Below the pieces are notes generated by a model. The model saw only the letters and a list, made by a program, of their open reading frames with translations, was not told the origin of the DNA and did not search any database. Position numbers and translations under genes: made by a program. A stretch of 64,000 nt of DNA from Methylobacterium brachythecii. GTDB taxonomy: Bacteria; Pseudomonadota; Alphaproteobacteria; Rhizobiales; Beijerinckiaceae. Positions 16,381 to 23,776 of the stretch are shown piece by piece (position 1 is the stretch's first letter; each line of letters begins with the position of its first letter). Location: the NCBI RefSeq assembly GCF_014196345.1, contig NZ_JACIDN010000011.1, positions 1 to 64,000 of the forward strand, in the 5' to 3' direction.

Positions 16381-17688
16381 ATGCCCGGTTCGATCCGCCG
16401 ATCCGCCGTCTCCGGCGCTTCCGTAGCCACGCTGATCTTCGGCGTGATCGCCCTGATCGACGGCACCGTCGACATCGTCTTTCTCCTCGGCGCCTCCGTC
16501 GCTCTCGTTGCCGGGGCGCTTCTGAGCCGCTCGGGCTCGCCTATCGTCGTGACGCCTCAGGAGACCGAGCGCCGCGAGCGCCATTCGGTGGCGGAATCGC
16601 TCCTCGCCAACATTCCCGACCCGGTGATCCTGGTAGACCGCCGCATAGTGGTGCTGGAGGCGAACGCGGCGGCGCGCGCGCTGCTGCCGGGCTTGAAGCT
16701 CCGCCACCCTCTCTCATTCGCCCTGCGCTCGCCGGACGTGCTCGATGGGATCGAGCAGGTCCTGCAGAGCGGGGCGCCGCTGAAGACGAGCTACGTGACC
16801 CGCGTGCCGACGGAACGCGCCTTCGAGGTGCAGATCGGTGCGCTTCCGATGGCCGCTGCGCCCGGGGTGGGGCAACCGAACGTCGTCCTATTCTTGCGCG
16901 ACCTCACGGAGGCGCGCCGCCTCGAGACCATGCGGGTCGACTTCGTCGCCAATGCCAGCCACGAGCTCCGCACGCCGCTGGCCTCCCTCTCCGGCTTCAT
17001 AGAGACCCTGCAGGGCCCTGCGCGCGACGATGAGCGCGCACGTGAGCAGTTCCTCGGCATCATGCGCACCCAGGCCCAGCGCATGACCCGGCTGATAGAC
17101 GACCTGCTCTCGCTCTCGCGCATCGAGCTGCGCGAGCACGTGCCGCCGACGCAACTCGTCGATCTGCGGCGGATTGCGCGGCAACTCGTGGATGAGAAGG
17201 CGCCACTCGCGGCGGAGCGGGGCATCGCCCTGACGATCCAGGCGCCAGAGGGACCGTTTCCGGTGCTGGGAGACCGCGACGAGCTGTTGCGGGTTGTCGA
17301 GAATCTCGTCGAGAATGCGCTGAAATACGGCGGAGGCGGTGGCCTGGTCGAGGTGAGTCTTGAGCGCGAGGAGGGTTCGGACAGCCGCCCTCCGCATCTC
17401 GTCCTCGCCGTGCGCGACCAGGGTCCGGGCATCGCTCCAGAGCACATCCCACGGCTGACCGAGCGCTTCTATCGCGTCGACACTGCATCGAGCCGGCAGC
17501 AGGGCGGCACCGGTCTCGGGCTGGCGATCGTCAAGCACACGCTCAACCGGCACCGCGGCCGTCTCGCAGTCGAGAGTGAGCTTGGGCGGGGCACGATCAT
17601 GCGCGTGGTGCTGCCCGAGCATCGCCCCGGCGACAGGGCTGACTCGCGATCACTAAATCCCTCACATCCGCTCTTGACCTTCCCATGA
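16381..17688 (+). CDS. PhoR-like sensor histidine kinase
   Basis: 435 residues: two N-terminal membrane helices (about 11-28 and 32-50), a PAS-like domain (about 70-180), a HisKA domain with the phospho-accepting His in NASHELRTPL (about H194), and an HATPase_c domain with N box (ENLVENALKYG), G1 (VRDQGPGIA) and G2 (GGTGLGLAI). This matches PhoR of the phosphate-starvation system. The pst-phoU-phoB genes that normally follow are not here; the next gene is copA. No cognate response regulator is adjacent. Its last codons overlap the CueR-type promoter of copA. Confidence 0.82.
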   Translation: MPGSIRRSAVSGASVATLIFGVIALIDGTVDIVFLLGASVALVAGALLSRSGSPIVVTPQETERRERHSVAESLLANIPDPVILVDRRIVVLEANAAARALLPGLKLRHPLSFALRSPDVLDGIEQVLQSGAPLKTSYVTRVPTERAFEVQIGALPMAAAPGVGQPNVVLFLRDLTEARRLETMRVDFVANASHELRTPLASLSGFIETLQGPARDDERAREQFLGIMRTQAQRMTRLIDDLLSLSRIELREHVPPTQLVDLRRIARQLVDEKAPLAAERGIALTIQAPEGPFPVLGDRDELLRVVENLVENALKYGGGGGLVEVSLEREEGSDSRPPHLVLAVRDQGPGIAPEHIPRLTERFYRVDTASSRQQGGTGLGLAIVKHTLNRHRGRLAVESELGRGTIMRVVLPEHRPGDRADSRSLNPSHPLLTFP

Positions 17689-17704
17689 TGGGAAGCCTCA
17701 TCTG
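17674..17704 (+). promoter_or_regulatory. CueR-type copper promoter of copA
   Basis: The dyad CTTCCC-ATGAT-GGGAAG (17679-17695) lies between a TTGACC -35 (17674-17679) and a possible -10 CATCTG (17699-17704), giving the 19-bp spacer typical of MerR/CueR promoters. It matches the known CueR box pattern (ACCTTCCC...GGGAAGG). The site straddles the end of the phoR-like gene. Predicted transcription would begin at about 17711, at or next to the in-frame ATG at 17712. Confidence 0.75.
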
Positions 17705-17705
17705 A

Positions 17706-20225
17706 GTGGGCATGGATGCGAGAACCGACTTCCCCCTGATTCATCCGGTCGCCGTCGAGCCCGTTCGACCGCGCGGCGCCCTCAGCCTTCCCGTTGAGGG
17801 ATTGAGCTGTGCTTCCTGCGTCGGCCGCGTCGAGCGCGCGCTCGCAGCTCTGCCCGGGGCGCGCGACGTTTCGGTCAACCTCGCCACCGGCAAGGCCAGC
17901 CTGACCGTTCCGGCCGACCTGCCGGCTCAGCGTGTCGTGCAGGCGATCGCGGATAGCGGCTACACTGTGCCGGAGGCGACGACCGCGATCGGCATCGACG
18001 GCATGACCTGCGCCTCCTGCGTCGGGCGGATCGAGCGAGCGCTCGCGGCCCTCCCCGGCGTGACACAGGCCAGCGTGAACCTCGCAACTGGGCGCGCGGA
18101 GCTGCGCCACGCCGCTGGCATGCTCGCCCTCTCGAAGGTCGAAGAGGCGGTGAGATCGGCGGGCTATGAGCCTCGTGCCGCTGACGGCGCGGCTGGCGTC
18201 ACGCCCGAGCGCCAGGAGCGGCAGGCGCGCGAGACGACGCAGCTCTGGCGGGATGTCACGCTCGCAGCGCTGCTCGCTATGCCGGTGGTGCTGCTCGACA
18301 TGGGAGGGCACGTTGTGCCTGGCTTCCATGAGCTGATCGCCGGATGGCTCGGGCATTATAGCAACGCCGTGCTCCAAGCCATTCTCGCGACGGCGGTTCT
18401 CGCGTGGCCCGGTCGCCGCTTTTTCCGGCTCGGGGTGCCCGGCCTGCTGCGCGGGCATCCCGACATGAACGCGCTCGTCGCGCTCGGCGCCGGTGCTGCC
18501 TACCTCGCCTCGATGGTCGCCGTTCTGGCGCCGGGCCTGCTGCCTGCGGACGGGGCTAACCTCTATTTCGAGGCGAGCGTCCTCATCGTCACACTGATCC
18601 TGCTCGGGCGCGCCCTCGAAGCCCGTTCTCGCGGCCGCACTGGCGCGGCGATCACCCGCCTGCTCGACCTCGCGCCGAAGACCGCTCGGGTGATCCGTGA
18701 CGGCGAGGAGCAGGAGGTTCCGGTCGCCGCGCTGGCCGTCGGCGACCGGGTGCGCGTCCGCCCAGGCGAGCGCGTTCCGGCGGATGGCCGCATCGTCGAC
18801 GGGGCCTCCTGGATCGACGAGAGCATGGTCACAGGCGAGGCCGAGCCTGTCCGGCGTGAGCAGGGCGATGCCACCGTCGGCGGCACGCTCAACACCTCGG
18901 GCGGCTTCGACATCGAGGTCGAGAGAGTCGGCTCCGATACGCTGCTCGCGCAGATCGCGCGGATGGTGGAGGACGCGCAGGGCGGCAAGCTGCCGGTCCA
19001 GGCGCTCGTCGACCGCATCACTGCCCGCTTCGTGCCGGCCGTGCTGGCGGTTGCGGTCGCCACCGTCCTCGCCTGGTTGGCCTTCGCGCCTAGCCCGGCG
19101 CTCGGCCCTGCGATCGTCCATGCCATCGCCGTGCTCGTCATCGCCTGCCCCTGCGCGATGGGGCTGGCGGTGCCGATGTCGATCATGGTCGGGACCGGAC
19201 GTGCCGCCGAGCGAGGCGTGCTCTTCCGCCAGGGCAGCGCGCTCCAGGCGCTGGGCAGCGTGAAGGTGATCGCCTTCGACAAGACCGGCACCCTGACGGA
19301 GGGTGGCCCGCGCCTGACCGATCTCGTCACCGCCGAGGGCTTTTCGCGGGATGACGTGCTCGCCGCGGCAGGCGAAGTGGAAGGCCGGTCCGAACACCCG
19401 ATAGCGCGCGCCATCGTCGATGCGGCGCGTGAGAGCGGGACCATTCCCGCTGTTCAGGCTTTCGAGTCGGTCGCGGGATACGGAGTGAAGGGGCGCGTCG
19501 GTGGCCGGAGCGTCGCCGTCGGTGCGAAGCGCTGGATGGATCGGCTCGGGATCGCGACGTCGGACCTCGACGCCGAGGCACAGAGGCTCGGCCGCTCCGG
19601 CCGCAGTCCTCTCTACGCGGCGATCGACGGACGGTTGGCTGCCCTGATCGCGGTGGCCGATCCCGTTCGTGCCGACGCCGCGACAGTCGTGCGCTCCCTG
19701 AAGGCCAGTGGCCTCACCGTCGCGATGATCACCGGGGACGACCAGCGCACGGCCCGAGCCGTCGCCGACACGCTCGGCATCGATGCGGTCGCTGCCGAGG
19801 TGCTTCCGGATGGAAAGGTGAAGGCCCTGAAGGATCTGCGTCGGGCGCACGGTGCCATCGCCTTCGTCGGCGACGGCATCAACGACGCTCCGGCACTGGC
19901 TGAGGCGGAGGTGGGCATCGCCATCGGCAGCGGTACGGACGTGGCAATCGAGAGCGCCGACGTGGTGCTGATGTCGGGCGCGCTGCGCGGCGTCGAGGAA
20001 GCGATCGCGCTCTCGCGGGCGACGATGGCGAATATCCGCCAGAACCTCTTTTGGGCCTTCGCCTACAACGTGGCGCTGATCCCGGTGGCGGCGGGTGCGC
20101 TCGCGGTGGCAGGCGTCCCGACCCTGTCGCCGATCGCGGCGGCAGGTGCCATGGCGCTCTCCAGCGTTTTCGTCGTGATGAACGCGCTGCGTCTGCGCCG
20201 CGCCGGAGTGGAGCGGGCGGCATGA
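17706..20225 (+). CDS. copA: Copper-exporting P1B-type ATPase
   Basis: 839 residues from the GTG at 17706. Two N-terminal heavy-metal domains carry CASC motifs (about 35-38 and 102-105). Eight membrane helices, the TGEA actuator loop, the intramembrane CPC (about 481-483), the phosphorylation motif DKTGTLTEG (about D525), the SEHP loop and the GDGINDAP hinge are all present. CPC plus the late membrane-segment residues indicate Cu(I) export from the cytoplasm. The in-frame ATG at 17712 is probably the true start, since the CueR promoter predicts a transcript beginning there. The stop overlaps the cueR ATG. Confidence 0.95.
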   Translation: MGMDARTDFPLIHPVAVEPVRPRGALSLPVEGLSCASCVGRVERALAALPGARDVSVNLATGKASLTVPADLPAQRVVQAIADSGYTVPEATTAIGIDGMTCASCVGRIERALAALPGVTQASVNLATGRAELRHAAGMLALSKVEEAVRSAGYEPRAADGAAGVTPERQERQARETTQLWRDVTLAALLAMPVVLLDMGGHVVPGFHELIAGWLGHYSNAVLQAILATAVLAWPGRRFFRLGVPGLLRGHPDMNALVALGAGAAYLASMVAVLAPGLLPADGANLYFEASVLIVTLILLGRALEARSRGRTGAAITRLLDLAPKTARVIRDGEEQEVPVAALAVGDRVRVRPGERVPADGRIVDGASWIDESMVTGEAEPVRREQGDATVGGTLNTSGGFDIEVERVGSDTLLAQIARMVEDAQGGKLPVQALVDRITARFVPAVLAVAVATVLAWLAFAPSPALGPAIVHAIAVLVIACPCAMGLAVPMSIMVGTGRAAERGVLFRQGSALQALGSVKVIAFDKTGTLTEGGPRLTDLVTAEGFSRDDVLAAAGEVEGRSEHPIARAIVDAARESGTIPAVQAFESVAGYGVKGRVGGRSVAVGAKRWMDRLGIATSDLDAEAQRLGRSGRSPLYAAIDGRLAALIAVADPVRADAATVVRSLKASGLTVAMITGDDQRTARAVADTLGIDAVAAEVLPDGKVKALKDLRRAHGAIAFVGDGINDAPALAEAEVGIAIGSGTDVAIESADVVLMSGALRGVEEAIALSRATMANIRQNLFWAFAYNVALIPVAAGALAVAGVPTLSPIAAAGAMALSSVFVVMNALRLRRAGVERAA

Positions 20226-20695
20226 GCGCGCAATCGGTCACCATCGGCGAGGCGGCGCGGGCAACCGGCGTCTCGGCCAAGATGATCCGCTACTACGAGG
20301 AGACCGGCCTGCTCGGCGCTGCCGAGCGGACGGCCTCCGGCTACCGTGTCTACAGTGAGAGCGAGCTGCATGCCCTGCGCTTCGTGCGCCGGGCGCGCGA
20401 TCTCGGTTTCTCGATGACGGAGATCGCCGAGCTTCTGGCGCTCTGGCACGACCGCTCGCGGGCCAGCGCCGGCGTGAAGGCGGTCGCACAGGCTCATGTC
20501 GCGGATCTCCGCCGGCGCATCGCCGAACTCGAAAGCATGGCCCGCACGCTCACTGATCTCGCCGAGCGCTGCTGCGGCGACAGCCGCCCGGATTGTCCAA
20601 TCCTCGACGATCTCGCTGCTGGCCCGGTCGACGACTCGAGCGGGATTCCGCAGTCGGCAAAGCGCCCTCGCCGACGGTCTTCCGCCCAAGCTTGA
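20222..20695 (+). CDS. cueR: CueR, MerR-family copper-responsive activator
   Basis: 157 residues. N-terminal winged HTH (TIGEAARATGVSAKMIRYYE), a dimerisation helix, and a C-terminal metal loop CCGDSRPDCPI with C117 and C125 in the CX7C spacing of Cu(I)-binding CueR. A serine (about S82) aligns with CueR S77, a marker of monovalent-metal sensing. It is encoded in a 4-base overlap with copA, so copper should induce both through the promoter at 17674. The Arg/Lys-rich tail after residue 140 is lineage-specific. Confidence 0.93.
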   Translation: MSAQSVTIGEAARATGVSAKMIRYYEETGLLGAAERTASGYRVYSESELHALRFVRRARDLGFSMTEIAELLALWHDRSRASAGVKAVAQAHVADLRRRIAELESMARTLTDLAERCCGDSRPDCPILDDLAAGPVDDSSGIPQSAKRPRRRSSAQA

Positions 20696-20775
20696 GCATT
20701 GACCCGAGTGTTGGCCTCCTGTTTGCTGGATGAAAGGCGAGGCCGCGACGTGCCTCGCGACAGTGACGAGACCCG

Positions 20776-21951
20776 ATGCCCATCATCGACCGGATCGCCG
20801 GCTTCGCGGACGAGATCGCCGCGTGGCGGCACGATCTCCATGCGCATCCGGAGCTTCAATACGACGTGCACCGAACCGCCGGGTTCGTCGCCGAGAAGCT
20901 GCGCGCCTTCGGCTGCGATGAGGTCGCCACCGGCATCGGCCGCACCGGCGTCGTCGGCGTGATCCGAGGACGCGCGCACGGCTCGAATCGCGCGATCGGC
21001 CTGCGCGCCGATATGGACGCGCTCCCGATCCAGGAGGTGCGCGACCTGCCCTATCGCTCGACGGTGCCGGGAAAGATGCATGCTTGCGGCCATGACGGGC
21101 ACACCGCCATGCTCCTCGGCGCCGCCAAGTACCTCACGGAGACACGAGATTTCGACGGCAGCGTTGTGCTGATCTTCCAACCCGCGGAGGAAGGCGGCGG
21201 TGGCGGTGCGGCGATGGTCGCGGACGGCATGATGGAGCGCTTCGGCGTCGAAGCAGTCTACGGCCTGCACAACATACCGAACCAGCCGCTCGGCACCTTC
21301 GCGATCCGGCCTGGCGCGATCATGGCTTCGACCGACCGCTTCACCATCACCGTGCGCGGCAAGGGCGGCCACGCTGCCCTGCCCCACAAGGCCGTCGATA
21401 GCGTGCTGGTGGCGGCCCACACAATCGTCGCCCTGCAGTCGGTCGTCTCTCGGACGGTGTCGCCGCTCGATTCGGCCGTCGTGTCCGTCTGCCACGTTGA
21501 TGCCGGCGAGACCTTCAACGTGCTGCCTGCGGAAGCGGTCTTGCGCGGCACCATGCGTGCCCTCACGGCGGAGTGCCGCACGCTGATGCTCGAGCGGATC
21601 GAGGCCATCGTGACGGGCGTCGCCGCGGCCTTCGGCGCCGAATCCGAGATCGTCTTCGATGGCGGCTACCCCGTCACCGAAAATCATTCGGCGGAGGCGA
21701 GCTTCATGGCAGACGTCGCCGCGCGGGTAGTCGGCGAGGACGCGGTCGAGCGCGATGTCGCGCCGATGATGGCTGCCGAGGACTTCGCCTACATGCTGCA
21801 GGAGCGCCCCGGCGCCTACATCTTCATGGGCAACGGCCCCTCGGCCGGCTTGCACCATCCGGAGTATGATTTCTGCGACGAGGCAGCGCCTTACGGTGCA
21901 TCGTTATGGGCACGGTTGATCGAGACGGCTCTGCCTGTCGCCAACCCCTGA
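20776..21951 (+). CDS. M20D amidohydrolase (hippurate hydrolase-like)
   Basis: 391-residue metallopeptidase of the M20D amidohydrolase family, which cleaves N-acyl amino acids. Metal-binding segments HACGHDGHTAML, QPAEEGGGG and the late LHHPEYDF are intact, with a dimerisation domain between about residues 185 and 295. Relatives include hippurate hydrolase, IAA-amino-acid hydrolase and N-acetyl-diaminopimelate deacetylase; the true substrate is not clear. It follows cueR by 80 bases and converges with truB. Confidence 0.9.
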   Translation: MPIIDRIAGFADEIAAWRHDLHAHPELQYDVHRTAGFVAEKLRAFGCDEVATGIGRTGVVGVIRGRAHGSNRAIGLRADMDALPIQEVRDLPYRSTVPGKMHACGHDGHTAMLLGAAKYLTETRDFDGSVVLIFQPAEEGGGGGAAMVADGMMERFGVEAVYGLHNIPNQPLGTFAIRPGAIMASTDRFTITVRGKGGHAALPHKAVDSVLVAAHTIVALQSVVSRTVSPLDSAVVSVCHVDAGETFNVLPAEAVLRGTMRALTAECRTLMLERIEAIVTGVAAAFGAESEIVFDGGYPVTENHSAEASFMADVAARVVGEDAVERDVAPMMAAEDFAYMLQERPGAYIFMGNGPSAGLHHPEYDFCDEAAPYGASLWARLIETALPVANP

Positions 21952-22057
21952 CCTGCCACCAGGAGGAGCAGGCGAAACGACCAAGAGCCGACACGCCGAG
22001 GTTGCGTGTCGAGCTCTGGAACATTCGGCCACGCTCAAAACGACGGAGCGAGGTGTC

Positions 22058-23116
22058 TTACGCGTCGCCCAACCGCTGCGGCGCCGTCCCGCCCAGGTGA
22101 AACACCCGGTGCGGCACCAGCTCGCCGCGCTCGACGTCGCCCACTGCCACGAGGACGCCGCCGCAGGTCGCGAAGGCCTTGCCCTCCACTGGCGCGTCGC
22201 GGCCGCGCAGGATGACCGGCTGACCGCGCATCAGGCGGAGCGCCATGTCGCGCGAGATCTCCACCGAAGGGATCTGGTCGAGGGCCGTCTCGACCGGCTG
22301 TAGCTGTGCGGCGACGCCATCGGCGCCTGCCTCCTCAAGCCCCGGGATGGTGCAGGCGGCCTCCTCGACGAAGGGGCCGACGCGGGTGCGGCGCAGGGCG
22401 GCGATGTGGCCATGGCAGCCGAGCATGCGGCCGAGGTCGCGGGCGATGGCGCGAACATAGGTGCCCTTGCCGCATTCGGCGGCGATCACCGTGCGCTCTC
22501 CGTCATGCTCGATTACCGAGAGATGATCGATCTGCACTTCGCGGGCGACCAGTTCCACCACCTCGCCGTCGCGGGCGAGATCGTAGGCACGCTCGCCCTG
22601 GATCTTGATGGCCGAATAGCGCGGCGGCACCTGCTGGATCGTGCCGACGAAGGACGGCAGCGCCGCCTCGACCTGCTCGCGGGTCGGCCGCACGTCGCTC
22701 GTCGCGACAGGGCGCCCCTCGGCGTCGTCGGTATCGGTCTCGACACCCCATTGCACGGTGAAGCGGTAGGCCTTGCGGCCGTCCATCACGAAGGGGACGG
22801 TCTTGGTCGCCTCGCCGAGCGCGATCGGCAGGATGCCGGAGGCCAGCGGGTCGAGCGTGCCGGCATGGCCGGCCTTCTTGGCGTTGAAGACGCGCTTCAC
22901 CACGGCCACCGCATGGGTCGAGGTCATACCGACGCCCTTGTCGAGGATGACCCAGCCGCTGACGTCCTTCTTCTTCGGACGGTCGGGTCGCGGGCCACCA
23001 CGCTGAGGACGGCGACCATCCCTGCGCCCTTCACCGGGAACTCGCTCCGCTCCGCGCGCCTCGGCTGCGCCGGGGATGCGGGGAGGCGCCGATTGTCCGA
23101 GGGTTTCGTCCTGCAT
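22058..23116 (-). CDS. truB: tRNA pseudouridine(55) synthase
   Basis: Makes pseudouridine 55 in the T-loop of tRNAs. 352 residues from the ATG at 23116. The catalytic Asp is in GHAGTLDPLASG (about D89). An Arg/Pro/Gly-rich 50-residue N-terminal extension precedes the catalytic domain. A longer frame begins with TTG at 23194, but the ATG with GAGGAC upstream is preferred. It is the last gene of the rimP-nusA-ylxR-infB-rbfA-truB cluster, 120 bases after rbfA. Confidence 0.95.
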   Translation of the reverse strand: MQDETLGQSAPPRIPGAAEARGAERVPGEGRRDGRRPQRGGPRPDRPKKKDVSGWVILDKGVGMTSTHAVAVVKRVFNAKKAGHAGTLDPLASGILPIALGEATKTVPFVMDGRKAYRFTVQWGVETDTDDAEGRPVATSDVRPTREQVEAALPSFVGTIQQVPPRYSAIKIQGERAYDLARDGEVVELVAREVQIDHLSVIEHDGERTVIAAECGKGTYVRAIARDLGRMLGCHGHIAALRRTRVGPFVEEAACTIPGLEEAGADGVAAQLQPVETALDQIPSVEISRDMALRLMRGQPVILRGRDAPVEGKAFATCGGVLVAVGDVERGELVPHRVFHLGGTAPQRLGDA

Positions 23117-23236
23117 GATGTCCTCGATCGATGACGATGCGACGTCCCCGGCGCCCGCGGCCCGTTGGCGGCGAAGGTCGTCGAGGTGTCTCAAAAGTGG
23201 CGGTGGCGGTGCGTCTCCGAGCCGATCAGCTCGGGA

Positions 23237-23662
23237 TCAATGTCCGGATTCGGTTTCGGGTTCGTCCGGGTCCGGCCCGGAGAGATCCCGCTGGACTTTT
23301 TCGCTGCGCAGGAGCGCGTCGATCCGCGAGGCTTCGTCGAAGGTCTCGTCACGGCGGAAGCGCAGGTCCGGCGCGAATTTCAAGTTCACGCGGCGCGCCA
23401 CCTCCTGGCGGAGCACCTTCTTGTTGCGCTCCAGCGCCTGGATCACCGGCGTCTCGTCCTGGCCGCCGAGCGGCATGACGTAGGCCGTCGCGATCTTGAG
23501 GTCGGGCGACATGCGGACCTCGGGCACGGTGATGACGTGCGAGTTCAGCACCGGGTCCTGGATGTCACCGCGTTGAAGCACCTCGGCGATGGCGTGGCGC
23601 ACCAGCTCCGCAACGCGCTGCTGGCGCTGCGAGGGGCCGGTTTGGGAGGGTTTCTGAGCCAT
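23237..23662 (-). CDS. rbfA: Ribosome-binding factor A
   Basis: 30S maturation factor with a KH-like fold, 141 residues (family about 120-140). RVAELVRHAIAEVLQRGDIQDP at the N-terminus and the VRMSPDLKIATAYV core are characteristic. The C-terminal tail is acidic (DPDEPETESGH). The ATG at 23662 follows infB by 114 bases, which include a hairpin. Confidence 0.96.
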   Translation of the reverse strand: MAQKPSQTGPSQRQQRVAELVRHAIAEVLQRGDIQDPVLNSHVITVPEVRMSPDLKIATAYVMPLGGQDETPVIQALERNKKVLRQEVARRVNLKFAPDLRFRRDETFDEASRIDALLRSEKVQRDLSGPDPDEPETESGH

Positions 23663-23723
23663 CGGTTGGGTTCGGCAAAACTCTGTTCGAAAACGGGAAG
23701 GCGCGGCGGACCCCGAAACGAAC

Positions 23724-23749
23724 GGGGCCGCAGCTTGCGCCGCGGCCCC
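23724..23749 (-). terminator. Hairpin between infB and rbfA
   Basis: On the minus strand GGGGCCGC (23749-23742), a 10-base loop, then GCGGCCCC (23731-23724), followed by a weakly T-rich stretch (gttcgtttcgg). It lies just after the infB stop. It may be a partial terminator or RNA processing site that lowers rbfA-truB expression. Confidence 0.5.
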
Positions 23750-23776
23750 GTCCTCATCGAAGCAGACGCGTACGGG

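Noticed and set aside
17469..19850. Minus-strand frame of about 790 codons opposite copA
   Set aside because: Same cause; copA on the plus strand carries all P-type ATPase motifs.
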